Source: UBA3206 sp964548855 (GTDB lineage: Bacteria; Bacillota_I; Bacilli_A; Acholeplasmatales; Anaeroplasmataceae). Taken from it: a DNA stretch of 64,000 bases. Within the stretch, counting starts at the first letter, position 1, and each line of letters begins with the position of its first letter. The notes under the pieces are model-generated. The model worked only from the letters and a program-made list of their open reading frames with translations. It made no database searches and was not told where the DNA came from. The translations under genes were made by a program, and so were the position numbers. Below are positions 1 through 7,191 of the stretch, one piece after another. The DNA lies in contig CAZJSR010000002.1 in assembly GCA_964548855.1 (NCBI GenBank), positions 1-64,000 on the forward strand. The letters are read 5' to 3'.

Positions 1-165
1 AATGGTACTTATTTAGTACATACCTTAAATAATACTGTACTAGCATCCCCAAGAGGTTTAATTGCGTTTATCGAAAATAATTATAATGAAGATGGAAGTA
101 TTAATATTCCAGCTGCACTACAACCATATATGGGTGGAATCACAAAAATTGTTCCTAAAAAGTAA
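1..165 (+). CDS. serS: Seryl-tRNA synthetase, C-terminal fragment
   Basis: The first 54 codons of the window are open in frame 1 and end at TAA 163-165. The translated tail contains NEDGSI...IPAALQPYMGG, which matches the conserved C-terminus of class II seryl-tRNA synthetases (the motif 3 neighbourhood followed by the 'P..L.PYM.G' ending). The enzyme charges tRNA-Ser and tRNA-Sec with serine in the cytoplasm. The start and most of the catalytic domain lie outside the window. A hairpin terminator begins in the stop codon, so serS is the last gene of its transcript. Confidence 0.85.
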   Translation, partial: NGTYLVHTLNNTVLASPRGLIAFIENNYNEDGSINIPAALQPYMGGITKIVPKK

Positions 166-188
166 GAGATTTATCTCTTATTTTTTTT
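163..188 (+). terminator. Rho-independent terminator of serS
   Basis: A 7-bp stem TAAGAGA/TCTCTTA (163-169 with 174-180) with a 4-nt loop is followed by eight T residues (181-188). The stem starts in the serS stop codon. Confidence 0.85.
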
Positions 189-254
189 GTTAACTTAAGT
201 AATACATTACACATTTTCACATAAGTTTTCAAAATTTTTAAGATAATTATTATG

Positions 255-416
255 TATACTATAATTGTCTTAGGACAGGGAATAATATGAAAGGGGGTTT
301 ATCCTAGTATATTATCATAATTTAATTTAATTCTTTTCGCTCTCAATATACTTTAATAGATATACTAGGAAAATTAATATTTTTAAAAAAAAAGAAAACT
401 CGGGGGTTTTCTTTTT
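255..416 (+). ncRNA. Candidate structured small RNA between serS and the DUF1846 gene
   Basis: No long gene lies between 189 and 414. A TATAAT element at 260-265 (also TATACT at 255-260) could start a transcript near 272. Downstream are two perfectly complementary 11-mers, TCCTAGTATAT (302-312) and ATATACTAGGA (360-370). They enclose an AT-rich apical region containing CTTTTCGCTCTC. A second hairpin (390-415, AAAAGAAAAC pairing with GTTTTCTTTT) ends in a T-rich stretch. This is the layout of a free-standing RNA of about 140 nt. A six-codon ORF (287-307, MKGGLS) with a purine-rich upstream stretch runs into the first stem. No -35 box is convincing and I do not recognise an Rfam family. Confidence 0.4.
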
Positions 417-417
417 A
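383..417. terminator. Bidirectional terminator hairpin
   Basis: Stem AAAAGAAAAC (390-399) / GTTTTCTTTT (406-415) with loop TCGGGG. T residues lie on the plus-strand side (412-416) and an A-run (384-393) gives a U-run for minus-strand transcripts. It overlaps the stop codon of the minus-strand DUF1846 gene and would also end the candidate small RNA. Confidence 0.7.
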
Positions 418-1896
418 TTTTACATATAATCTATGTGCATAAAATTCTGGATCAGTTGTCACATCGATTTTTAATTTTTTAAAGATAGAAGCATCTATTT
501 GTGGTAAGATTACTGTTGAATGTGCTTGACAACCTTCTAGTTTAGGTAATTGTTTTAATGCCATTTCAGCTAAAGGATTAGTCCTTGCAGAAATCGCAAG
601 TGCTATTAATACTTCATCAGCATGTAATCTTGGATTATGATTTCCAAGATTATTTATTTTAAGCTCAGAAATAGGTTCAATAATCGCAGGAGATATTAAT
701 AGTATGTCATCATTGATTCCGGCAAGACGTTTAAGAGCGTTTAAAACAAGCGCTGCAGGTGCACTTAATAGATTTGTCGTCTTAGAACATACTATTTGCC
801 CATCTTCAAATTCTAACGCCATAGAAACGGTATTTGTTTGAAGTTTCTTTTGTCTTGCGGCTTCAACTGTTTTTCTATCATCTACTGTAATGTTTAACTG
901 ACGCATTAATAAAGCGATTTTATCGCAAGATTCACTTGATACTTTACCATTCCTTAAATCTACTAAAGAATTTAAATAACGTCTTATTATTTCATCTTTA
1001 GATGCTTGACAGGCATTTTCATCATTACATATTGCGAAACCTGCCATATTTACTCCCATATCAGTAGGTGATTTATAAGGACACTCTCCGTAAATAGCTT
1101 TAAACATAGATTCAAGAACAGGGAAAATTTCAACATCTCGATTATAATTAACAGTAAGTTTACCATAAGCTTCTAAATGATAAGGGTCTATCATATTAAC
1201 ATCATTTAAATCAGCTGTGGCTGCCTCGTAGGCAAGGTTTACTGGATGTTTTAGAGGAATGTTCCAAATAGGGAATGTTTCATATTTTGCATACCCAGCT
1301 TTTATACCACGTTTATTTTCTTGATATAATTGAGAAAGACATGTCGCCATCTTTCCAGAACCAGGACCAGGTGCTGTAATAACCACTACTGGTCTTGTTG
1401 TTTCAATATAATCATTAATTCCAAAACCTTCATCTGAAATGATTTTCTTTATATCATGAGGATAACCATCTATTTGATAATGAAGATATGTTTTTATACC
1501 TAAATTATTTAGTTTGTTTTTGAAAATTTCAACTTGAGGTACTGATTGATATTGTGTTATACATACACTTCCTACATATAAACCAGAAGATCTAAACGCA
1601 TCTATTAGTCTTAATACTTCAGACTCATAGTTTATCCCTAAATCATTTCTCATTTTATTTTTTTGGATATCGTTTGAATTAATCGCAATTACAACTTCTA
1701 CCTTATCTTTTATAGTAAGAAGCATTCTAAGCTTAGAATCAGGTAAAAATCCAGGTAATACTCTTGATGCATGTAAATCATCAAATAATTTACCTCCAAA
1801 TTCTAAATATAGTTTATCTCCAAATTGAGATACCCTATTTAAGATATTTTCTGATTGTAATTTTAAATATTTGTCATTGTCAAATGCAATTTTCAT
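415..1896 (-). CDS. DUF1846 / UPF0371 family protein
   Basis: The product is 493 residues, close to the usual length of this family (about 490-500). A nucleotide-binding-like glycine loop (VVITAPGPGSGKMATCLSQ) lies in the first half, and conserved blocks such as NLAYEAATADLNDVNMIDPYH follow. Family structures are known but no enzymatic role is established, so I assign none. The reading frame extends to a GTG at 1905. I prefer ATG 1896 because AGGCGG (1905-1910) then sits 8 nt upstream, whereas it overlaps the GTG. The gene is monocistronic: it has its own promoter upstream and a terminator at its stop codon. It is probably cytoplasmic, with no signal peptide or membrane segment. Confidence 0.85.
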   Translation of the reverse strand: MKIAFDNDKYLKLQSENILNRVSQFGDKLYLEFGGKLFDDLHASRVLPGFLPDSKLRMLLTIKDKVEVVIAINSNDIQKNKMRNDLGINYESEVLRLIDAFRSSGLYVGSVCITQYQSVPQVEIFKNKLNNLGIKTYLHYQIDGYPHDIKKIISDEGFGINDYIETTRPVVVITAPGPGSGKMATCLSQLYQENKRGIKAGYAKYETFPIWNIPLKHPVNLAYEAATADLNDVNMIDPYHLEAYGKLTVNYNRDVEIFPVLESMFKAIYGECPYKSPTDMGVNMAGFAICNDENACQASKDEIIRRYLNSLVDLRNGKVSSESCDKIALLMRQLNITVDDRKTVEAARQKKLQTNTVSMALEFEDGQIVCSKTTNLLSAPAALVLNALKRLAGINDDILLISPAIIEPISELKINNLGNHNPRLHADEVLIALAISARTNPLAEMALKQLPKLEGCQAHSTVILPQIDASIFKKLKIDVTTDPEFYAHRLYVK

Positions 1897-1927
1897 TATA
1901 GTCACCGCCTAATTTCAATACTAATCT

Positions 1928-1956
1928 ATTATATCTTTTTGAGCCTATATTTTCAA
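1928..1956 (-). promoter_or_regulatory. Sigma-A promoter of the DUF1846 gene
   Basis: On the minus strand, TTGAAA (1956-1951) and TATAAT (1933-1928) are separated by 17 bp, upstream of the ribosome-binding site of the DUF1846 gene. Confidence 0.75.
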
Positions 1957-2162
1957 TAATAAGAAACAAGAAAAAATAGGAAAATTTTATTAGTTAATTG
2001 TAAAAGTGATTTCAGCTATAAAGTTAATACGTTATTTTGTAAAATTATTTTTTTACATATATAGTTATTTTTGAAAAGTAATGAAATAGTTTATTTATAG
2101 AATATTATACGTTATGTATTTTGTAAATTACTGTAAATATTTATTTGATTAGTACTGAATAT
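1957..2162. other. AT-rich intergenic region, no gene seen
   Basis: About 200 bp between the divergent DUF1846 and Rrf2 genes. I see no ORF with a ribosome-binding site. Two loosely repeated stretches around 2026-2045 and 2107-2130 share ATACGTTAT followed by TTTTGTAAA, and could be protein-binding or merely AT-bias. Confidence 0.4.
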
Positions 2163-2197
2163 TTCCTATTGAAATAATAGGAATTAATTATTATAAT
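2163..2197 (+). promoter_or_regulatory. Promoter and palindromic operator of the Rrf2 regulator
   Basis: A sigma-A promoter has TTGAAA (2169-2174), a 17-bp spacer and TATAAT (2192-2197). The -35 box sits in the middle of the inverted repeat TTCCTA-N9-TAGGAA (2163-2183; 8-bp arms TTCCTATT/AATAGGAA). The same 6-9-6 element occurs twice before metY, so this looks like an autoregulatory site of the downstream Rrf2 protein. Confidence 0.75.
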
Positions 2198-2218
2198 ATG
2201 ATTAGAGGTGATATATTA

Positions 2219-2656
2219 ATGAAAATATCAACGAAAGGTAGATATGCATTAAGATTAATGTTAGATATAGCGAAAAATGAACAAAATGGAGAATGCATTA
2301 AACTTAATAAAATTGCACAAAGACAAAATATATCTGAAAAATATTTAGAGCAAATTGTCGCTATTTTAAATAGAGTAGGGTACGTAAAGAGCATTAGAGG
2401 ATCACAAGGGGGATATAGATTAACAAAAGAACCGAAAGAATATACGGTGTATATGATAGTTAGTGCGATTGAAGGTAGCCTAGCGCCAGTAGAATGTTTA
2501 GAAGAATGTAATAGACCATGTGAAAGAATAGGAGACTGTACAACGGTTAAAGTATGGAAAGAACTATATGATTCAATAAAAAATGTCCTTAGTAAATATA
2601 CACTAGAGGACTTGGTTAAAATGGAAAATGAATCAGAACCTATTTTTATGATATAA
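2219..2656 (+). CDS. Rrf2-family regulator, CymR/IscR-like
   Basis: A 145-residue winged-helix repressor of the Rrf2 family. The N-terminus MKISTKGRYALRLML, the recognition helix ISEKYLEQI and the wing KSIRGSQGGYRL are diagnostic. The C-terminal half resembles CymR, the cysteine-metabolism repressor of Bacilli (APVE..., VLSKYTLEDL). It also carries a Cys cluster, C-x3-C-x3-C-x5-C, about residues 90-106, like the Fe-S ligands of IscR, which B. subtilis CymR lacks. The frame is open from 2198, but that ATG starts at the base after the -10 box. ATG 2219 with AGAGGTGA (2203-2210) is therefore the start. Identical palindromes before this gene and before metY suggest autoregulation and control of sulfur amino-acid synthesis. 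The effector (Fe-S cluster, cysteine or O-acetylserine) is unknown. Confidence 0.85.
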   Translation: MKISTKGRYALRLMLDIAKNEQNGECIKLNKIAQRQNISEKYLEQIVAILNRVGYVKSIRGSQGGYRLTKEPKEYTVYMIVSAIEGSLAPVECLEECNRPCERIGDCTTVKVWKELYDSIKNVLSKYTLEDLVKMENESEPIFMI

Positions 2657-2701
2657 AATTTGTATAAATATTATATTTTGTATTTTCTTAATTAGAAATT
2701 A

Positions 2702-2710
2702 TGATATAAT
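2702..2710 (+). promoter_or_regulatory. Extended -10 promoter of small membrane protein
   Basis: TGATATAAT (TG-n-TATAAT) lies about 38 bp before the start codon. The -35 region is weak, as is usual for extended -10 promoters. Confidence 0.55.
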
Positions 2711-2747
2711 TAAAGTAGAAATTGAGAAAGAAAAGGAGAAAAAACAT

Positions 2748-2978
2748 ATGGAAAAATGGTTTGAAAAACAATCAAGATTAGTTCAAATTCTATTATTACT
2801 TATTCCAGGTGTTAACTGGGTAGTAGAAGTTTTAGTACGTTGGAGTCATGCATTAAGAAAAGGAACATTATTAAAGTATATTATTGCGATTCTTGTTACT
2901 ATTCCTTCAGGTATAATAATAGGATGGCTTGATATGCTTTGGTGCTTATTATTTAAACATTTAATTTTATGTGACTAA
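2748..2978 (+). CDS. Small membrane protein of unknown function
   Basis: A 76-residue protein with a good ribosome-binding site (AAAGGAG, 7-8 nt before ATG). It has two hydrophobic stretches, about residues 11-31 and 43-70, joined by a basic loop (RWSHALRKG), so it is probably a two-helix membrane hairpin. No conserved catalytic motif is visible. It lies between the Rrf2 regulator and metY but has its own extended -10 promoter and its own terminator, so a role in sulfur metabolism cannot be inferred from an operon. Confidence 0.7.
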   Translation: MEKWFEKQSRLVQILLLLIPGVNWVVEVLVRWSHALRKGTLLKYIIAILVTIPSGIIIGWLDMLWCLLFKHLILCD

Positions 2979-2985
2979 TTTAGAG

Positions 2986-3016
2986 AAAGTATTCAGAAAT
3001 GGATACTTTTTTTATT
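2986..3016 (+). terminator. Rho-independent terminator
   Basis: A 9-bp stem AAAGTATTC/GGATACTTT (2986-2994 with 3001-3009; one G-T pair) and a 6-nt loop, followed by a T-rich tract. Confidence 0.8.
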
Positions 3017-3020
3017 TTAT

Positions 3021-3061
3021 CTTCAATTCCTATTGACAAAGTAGGAATTGAAGAGTATTAT
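3021..3061 (+). promoter_or_regulatory. metY promoter overlapped by operator 1
   Basis: TTGACA (3033-3038), a 17-bp spacer and TATTAT (3056-3061) form a strong sigma-A promoter. The -35 box lies inside a perfect inverted repeat with 12-bp arms (3021-3032 and 3042-3053). Its core TTCCTA-N9-TAGGAA (3027-3047) matches the site at the Rrf2 gene. Binding there would occlude RNA polymerase. Confidence 0.8.
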
Positions 3062-3070
3062 ATATTTGTA

Positions 3071-3093
3071 TTTCCTAGTATTCCACTAGGAAA
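3071..3093 (+). promoter_or_regulatory. Operator 2 in the metY leader
   Basis: TTTCCTAGT/ACTAGGAAA (3071-3079 with 3085-3093) is a 9-bp inverted repeat with the same TTCCTA-N9-TAGGAA core (3072-3092). It lies just downstream of the expected transcription start near 3068. Its centre is 45 bp from operator 1. It could be a second repressor site, or a leader hairpin in the RNA. Confidence 0.65.
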
Positions 3094-3114
3094 AAGATAA
3101 AAGAGGTGATTATT

Positions 3115-3207
3115 ATGACATGCGATTGTGATATGTGTATATATAAAAGAAATAATATGATAAAAGAAGGAGAATTAAAATATGACAAAAAGAAATTACA
3201 AATTTGA
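3115..3207 (+). CDS. Cys-rich leader peptide upstream of metY
   Basis: A 30-codon ORF has a clear ribosome-binding site (AAGAGGTGA, 3101-3109) and ATG 3115. It starts MTCDCDMCIY, with Cys codons at positions 3, 5 and 8 (TGC, TGT, TGT) and a second Met at codon 7. It spans the metY ribosome-binding site and stops at TGA 3205-3207, 26 bases inside metY. Ribosome stalling at Cys codons when cysteinyl-tRNA is scarce would change access to the metY site. That is inference by analogy with amino-acid leader peptides. An alternative is a small metal-binding peptide. Confidence 0.55.
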   Translation: MTCDCDMCIYKRNNMIKEGELKYDKKKLQI

Positions 3208-4471
3208 AACATTACAACTACATGTAGGTCAAGAAGAACCAGACCAAACAACAGGCGCAAGAGCAGTTCCAATTTATTTAACAAGTTCTTATGTATTTAA
3301 CAATAGTGCGCACGCAGAAGATAGATTTGGATTAAAAGATAGTGGTAATATCTATGGTAGACTTACAAATCCAACTCAAGAAGTTTTCGAGAAGAGAATT
3401 GCGGCTTTAGAAGGTGGAGTAGGAGCGTTAGCTGTAGCTTCAGGTGCAGCAGCAATATATTACGCTATAATAGCTTTAGCTAAACAAAATGATCATATTG
3501 TAGCGGCAAATAATATTTATGGTGGAACATATAATTTATTAGATCATACACTTAGAGATTTTGGAATAGATACAACTTTTGTTGATGTTTCTAATCCTAG
3601 TATAGTAAAATCAGCAATTAAGGAAAATACAAAATTAGTATTTATTGAAACATTAGGAAATCCAAATAGTGATGTTGTGGATATTGAAGCTATTTCAAAA
3701 ATAGCTCATGAAAAAAATATTCCAGTTATTATTGATAATACATTTGGTACTCCATATTTAATAAGACCTATTGAGTTTGGTGCGGATATTGTAGTACATT
3801 CAGCAACTAAGTTTATTACAGGACATGGTACAGGTCTTGGAGGAGTTATAATAGATAGTGGTAAATTTGATTGGGCTAAGACAGATAAGTATCCTCAAAT
3901 AGTTAAACCTAACCCAAGTTATCATGGAATTAGTTTTTATGAAGCAGTAGGAGAACTTGCTTATATAACAAGTATTAGGGCGTTATTGTTGAGAGATACA
4001 GGGGCTTGTATATCACCAGTAAATGCTTTTATTGCACTACAAGGATTAGAAACGTTATCTTTAAGAGTTGAAAGGCATGTTTATAATGCACTTAAGGTTG
4101 TAGATTATTTAAACCAACATCCTAAGGTTTTAAAAGTCCATCATCCTAAAGTTTCTACAGACCCTAAAGAAGTAGAGTTATATCACAAGTATTTTCCAAA
4201 TGGTGGTGGTTCTATTTTTACATTTGAGATAAAAGGAACAGAAGAAGATGCGAAGAAGTTTATTGATAATCTTGAATTATTTAGCTTACTTGCGAATGTT
4301 GCTGATGTTAAATCTTTAGTTATTCATCCCGCATCAACTACTCATTCTCAATTAAATGAAGAACAATTATTATCATCAGGAATATATAAAAATACTATTA
4401 GACTATCTATTGGTACTGAAAATATAGATGATATTATTCAAGATCTTGATTTAGCGTTTAAGAGTATATAA
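3182..4471 (+). CDS. metY: O-acetylhomoserine aminocarboxypropyltransferase (sulfhydrylase)
   Basis: A 429-residue PLP enzyme of the Cys/Met metabolism family. The length and the N-terminus (FETLQLHVGQEEPD) fit MetY rather than the shorter cystathionine synthases and lyases. The PLP lysine lies in SATKFITGHGT, about residue 210. It condenses O-acetylhomoserine with sulfide (or methanethiol) to give homocysteine (or methionine) and often has O-acetylserine sulfhydrylase side activity. The ribosome-binding site AAGGAG is 7 nt from ATG 3182. The gene is monocistronic, preceded by two repressor-type palindromes and the Cys-rich leader ORF, and followed by a shared terminator. Control by the Rrf2 protein at 2219-2656 is likely because the operators match. 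Confidence 0.92.
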   Translation: MTKRNYKFETLQLHVGQEEPDQTTGARAVPIYLTSSYVFNNSAHAEDRFGLKDSGNIYGRLTNPTQEVFEKRIAALEGGVGALAVASGAAAIYYAIIALAKQNDHIVAANNIYGGTYNLLDHTLRDFGIDTTFVDVSNPSIVKSAIKENTKLVFIETLGNPNSDVVDIEAISKIAHEKNIPVIIDNTFGTPYLIRPIEFGADIVVHSATKFITGHGTGLGGVIIDSGKFDWAKTDKYPQIVKPNPSYHGISFYEAVGELAYITSIRALLLRDTGACISPVNAFIALQGLETLSLRVERHVYNALKVVDYLNQHPKVLKVHHPKVSTDPKEVELYHKYFPNGGGSIFTFEIKGTEEDAKKFIDNLELFSLLANVADVKSLVIHPASTTHSQLNEEQLLSSGIYKNTIRLSIGTENIDDIIQDLDLAFKSI

Positions 4472-4508
4472 AAAAATGGCTAGTTTTATTATAAACTAGC
4501 CTTTATTG
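4471..4508. terminator. Bidirectional terminator between metY and the phosphatase gene
   Basis: Stem GGCTAGTTT/AAACTAGCC (4478-4486 with 4493-4501). It has an A-run before it (a U-run for the minus strand) and a T-rich run after it. It overlaps the stop codon of the minus-strand gene. Confidence 0.8.
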
Positions 4509-4947
4509 TTTTTATAATCCCCATACATCCAGTATATATGTCTTTATAACATTCATCGAATTTATTAGTATACCAAGGGTCTGATACATCTTTATTAGAA
4601 TTCGTAAATTCTAATAGTTTATGTATTTTATGTATATTTTTATCTTTCGCAATCTTTTTAGTATTTATTAGATTATATTCATCCATAACAATTAGATAGT
4701 CATAATTATCACAATCTATTTCTTCTAGATGTGTAGCATAATGTCTAGTAAATGGAATATTATTTTTAAGTAAAATATTTTTAGCTTTTGGGTATATATC
4801 ATTTCCGATTTCTTCATAACTCGTAGCCCGCGACTCAATATATACTTTATTTTCTAATTTATATGATTTTATTAAATATTTCATAATATATTCGGCCATA
4901 GGGCTTCTGCAAATGTTTCCATGGCATATAAAAAGGATTTTTTTCAT
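4489..4947 (-). CDS. Low-molecular-weight protein-tyrosine phosphatase
   Basis: A 152-residue cytoplasmic phosphatase. The catalytic P-loop C-x5-R-S (CHGNICRS) is at residues 8-15 and the general-acid loop DPWYT is near residue 123, exactly as in LMW-PTPs (related to YfkJ/YwlE). It dephosphorylates phosphotyrosine, or phosphoarginine in YwlE-type members. Substrate class cannot be fixed by eye; the position after CHGN is isoleucine, whereas YwlE-type arginine phosphatases typically have Thr there. A terminator lies 15 nt upstream of its start, so it is probably read by leak-through from the lysS operon or from an unseen promoter. Confidence 0.9.
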   Translation of the reverse strand: MKKILFICHGNICRSPMAEYIMKYLIKSYKLENKVYIESRATSYEEIGNDIYPKAKNILLKNNIPFTRHYATHLEEIDCDNYDYLIVMDEYNLINTKKIAKDKNIHKIHKLLEFTNSNKDVSDPWYTNKFDECYKDIYTGCMGIIKTIKASL

Positions 4948-4962
4948 AATTATTAACTCCTA

Positions 4963-4988
4963 TAAAAAAGAAGCATAAAATGCTTCTT
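4963..4988 (-). terminator. Terminator of the lysS operon
   Basis: On the minus strand, stem AAGAAGCA/TGCTTCTT (4988-4981 with 4975-4968) with a 5-nt loop, followed by a T-run (A's at 4963-4969 on the plus strand). Confidence 0.8.
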
Positions 4989-5559
4989 AAAATACAATAC
5001 TGTATGAATCATCATCAGATTCATCAGGCGCAAGGCCTAATTGAACACTTATATCATACATTATTTCATTTATACCATAATATTCATCAAAAATTGTTGA
5101 TGTAATGTCATTTAATAACGCAAACATTTCATCAGGCGCATCAAGTTTAGCTTCAATATATCTAAGTACTCTTTCCTCAAAATCACTTAATTTTTTTTCA
5201 TCTGTAAGGTTTTGAGTATCCTTGTTTTCAAGTTCTCTTTGAAAGTCATTAACATATAGTAATAGATTGATGGTTTTACTGATTTTTTCCATAGCGTTTA
5301 TGTCATTATTGAAATATTTTTCTAATATTAATTTGATAGTAGAAAAATGATCAAAAATATAATTAAAACCAGTAGAGAATATTATTTCTTCATCATTTGA
5401 TAATTTATATCCTTTATGTGTAACTAAATTGTAGAAGTGGTCAACAATAAGAAGTACATGTGGGAATCTTCTAATTATCTTAGAATTATTTTTTATTAAT
5501 GTATCAATTAAAGTGTAATTTTCAAATTTCCAATTACCATAATCAGTAATCATATCCAT
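4987..5559 (-). CDS. Conserved-looking protein of unknown function after lysS
   Basis: A 190-residue soluble protein, strongly helical and acidic, with an Asp-rich tail (DESDDDSY). I recognise no family. ATG 5559 is preceded by AGGTGAT at the proper distance and starts only 11 nt after lysS, so the two genes form an operon. A terminator overlaps its stop codon. No signal peptide or membrane helix is visible. Confidence 0.7.
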   Translation of the reverse strand: MDMITDYGNWKFENYTLIDTLIKNNSKIIRRFPHVLLIVDHFYNLVTHKGYKLSNDEEIIFSTGFNYIFDHFSTIKLILEKYFNNDINAMEKISKTINLLLYVNDFQRELENKDTQNLTDEKKLSDFEERVLRYIEAKLDAPDEMFALLNDITSTIFDEYYGINEIMYDISVQLGLAPDESDDDSYSIVF

Positions 5560-5570
5560 AATATCACCTA

Positions 5571-7067
5571 TTATCTAGTCTTCATTTGAGGGAATAGTAA
5601 TACATCACGGATAGTAGTAGATTCAGTTAAGAATATAACAAGTCTATCAACACCAATTCCGATACCGCCACATGGTGCCATACCATACTCTAATGCTTCA
5701 ACGAAATCAGTATCCATTTCATTTGCTTCATCATTACCAGCTTCTTTTTCTTTTAATTGTTCAATAAATCTCTCTTTTTGATCTATTGGGTCATTAAGTT
5801 CAGTATAAGCATTTGCGAATTCCTTACCACCCATAAATAATTCAAATCTTTGAACAAATCTAGGATCTTCAGGATCTTTCTTTGTTAGTGGAGATATTTC
5901 AAGTGGGTGTCCCATTAAGAATGTAGGTTGAATTAAAGTATGTTCACAGAATTTTTCAAAGAAGGCATTAATGATATGTCCTACTGTGAAATGTTTTTCA
6001 ACTTCAACTTCATGCTTCTTTGCTAATTCTATAGCTTCTTCTAAAGAGTAGTTATTGGCTTTAAAATCAACACCACAAGCTTCTTTAATTAATTCACACA
6101 TAGTAACTTTACGGAATGGTTTACTAATATCTATTTTTTCTCCTTCAGGATTGAATGGATTTTGGAATTCAGTCTTTCCTGTAACCTTACTAGCAGCGAA
6201 TCTGATTACTCCTTCACATAATTCCATCATAGAACCTAAGTCTCCAAATGCTTGGTATAATTCAACTGTTGTGAATTCTGGGTTATGAGTTCTATCCATA
6301 CCTTCGTTACGGAAAATACGTCCGATTTCATAAACTCTTTCAAGTCCACCAACAATTAATCGTTTTAAATGTAATTCAGTTGCGATACGTAAGTAGAAGT
6401 TTGCATCAAGAGCATTATGATGAGTAATAAATGGACGAGCTGTAGCACCACCTTGAATATTTTGTAATACAGGTGTTTCAACTTCAATAAATCCATTATT
6501 ATCAAAATATTCTTGCATTGCTCTAATTATTCTTGGTCTTTGGATTGCAACACGTTTAGCTTCTTCATTCATAATAAGGTCTAGATATCTACGACGATAT
6601 CTTTCTTCAACGTCAGTTAATCCGTGGAATTTTTCTGGAAGCGGACGTAATGCTTTAACAAGGTGTGTGTATGTTTCACATTTTACAGTGATTTCACCTG
6701 TTTTTGTTTTCATTACAGAACCTTTAATTCCAACAATGTCTCCAATGTCTGCTAATTTGAATAATGCATATTGTTCTTCTCCAACAGTGTCTTTTTGTAT
6801 ATATACTTGAATAAATCCATCTCTATCTTGGATTGAAAAGAATGATGCTTTACCCATTTTACGAATGAACATAATTCTTCCTGCAATTGAAACTTCAACA
6901 TGCATTTCTTCTAGTTCTTCATGAGTTTTATCACAGTATGCTTTTTTTATTTGTGCACTTTTGTGTGTAACATCGTATTTTTGTCCAAATGGATCTAATC
7001 CTAATTCTTTATATTTTTGTAATTTTTCACGTCTAACAATTTCTTGTTCTGATAATTTGTTTTGCAT
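5571..7067 (-). CDS. lysS: Lysyl-tRNA synthetase, class II
   Basis: A 498-residue cytoplasmic enzyme that charges tRNA-Lys. An OB-fold anticodon-binding domain (about residues 50-155) is followed by the class II catalytic core. Motif 2 is FRNEGMDRTHNPEFT (about 252-266) and motif 3 is GIGIGVDRLVIF near the C-terminus. The length is normal. The start ATG has an AGGAGG ribosome-binding site. It is the first gene of a short operon with the unknown gene at 4987-5559. The leader is short and I see no T-box. Confidence 0.95.
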   Translation of the reverse strand: MQNKLSEQEIVRREKLQKYKELGLDPFGQKYDVTHKSAQIKKAYCDKTHEELEEMHVEVSIAGRIMFIRKMGKASFFSIQDRDGFIQVYIQKDTVGEEQYALFKLADIGDIVGIKGSVMKTKTGEITVKCETYTHLVKALRPLPEKFHGLTDVEERYRRRYLDLIMNEEAKRVAIQRPRIIRAMQEYFDNNGFIEVETPVLQNIQGGATARPFITHHNALDANFYLRIATELHLKRLIVGGLERVYEIGRIFRNEGMDRTHNPEFTTVELYQAFGDLGSMMELCEGVIRFAASKVTGKTEFQNPFNPEGEKIDISKPFRKVTMCELIKEACGVDFKANNYSLEEAIELAKKHEVEVEKHFTVGHIINAFFEKFCEHTLIQPTFLMGHPLEISPLTKKDPEDPRFVQRFELFMGGKEFANAYTELNDPIDQKERFIEQLKEKEAGNDEANEMDTDFVEALEYGMAPCGGIGIGVDRLVIFLTESTTIRDVLLFPQMKTR

Positions 7068-7096
7068 GGTTATTCCTCCTATGAATATCTTAAAAT

Positions 7097-7126
7097 ATTA
7101 TATCATAATATTACTTATAAAATCAA
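7097..7126 (-). promoter_or_regulatory. lysS promoter
   Basis: On the minus strand, TTGATT (7126-7121), an 18-bp spacer and TATAAT (7102-7097). The -10 is extended (TGATATAAT). Confidence 0.7.
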
Positions 7127-7191
7127 ATTTTCTTTTCTTTTATCAATTCAAATTTATAACTACATTCACAATGTCATGAAATGAAAAAATA

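Noticed and set aside
415..1905. GTG 1905 as the start of the DUF1846 gene
   Set aside because: It overlaps the AGGCGG ribosome-binding site. ATG 1896 is 8 nt downstream of that site and is a better start.
2191..2394. Minus-strand frame opposite the Rrf2 gene
   Set aside because: Shadow frame without a ribosome-binding site. The plus-strand frame encodes a recognisable Rrf2 protein.
7068..7130. T-box leader of lysS
   Set aside because: The leader after the promoter is about 25 nt, too short, and contains no T-box sequence.
6055..7179. Plus-strand frames opposite lysS
   Set aside because: No ribosome-binding sites and no protein-like conservation. They are antisense to clear lysS motifs.
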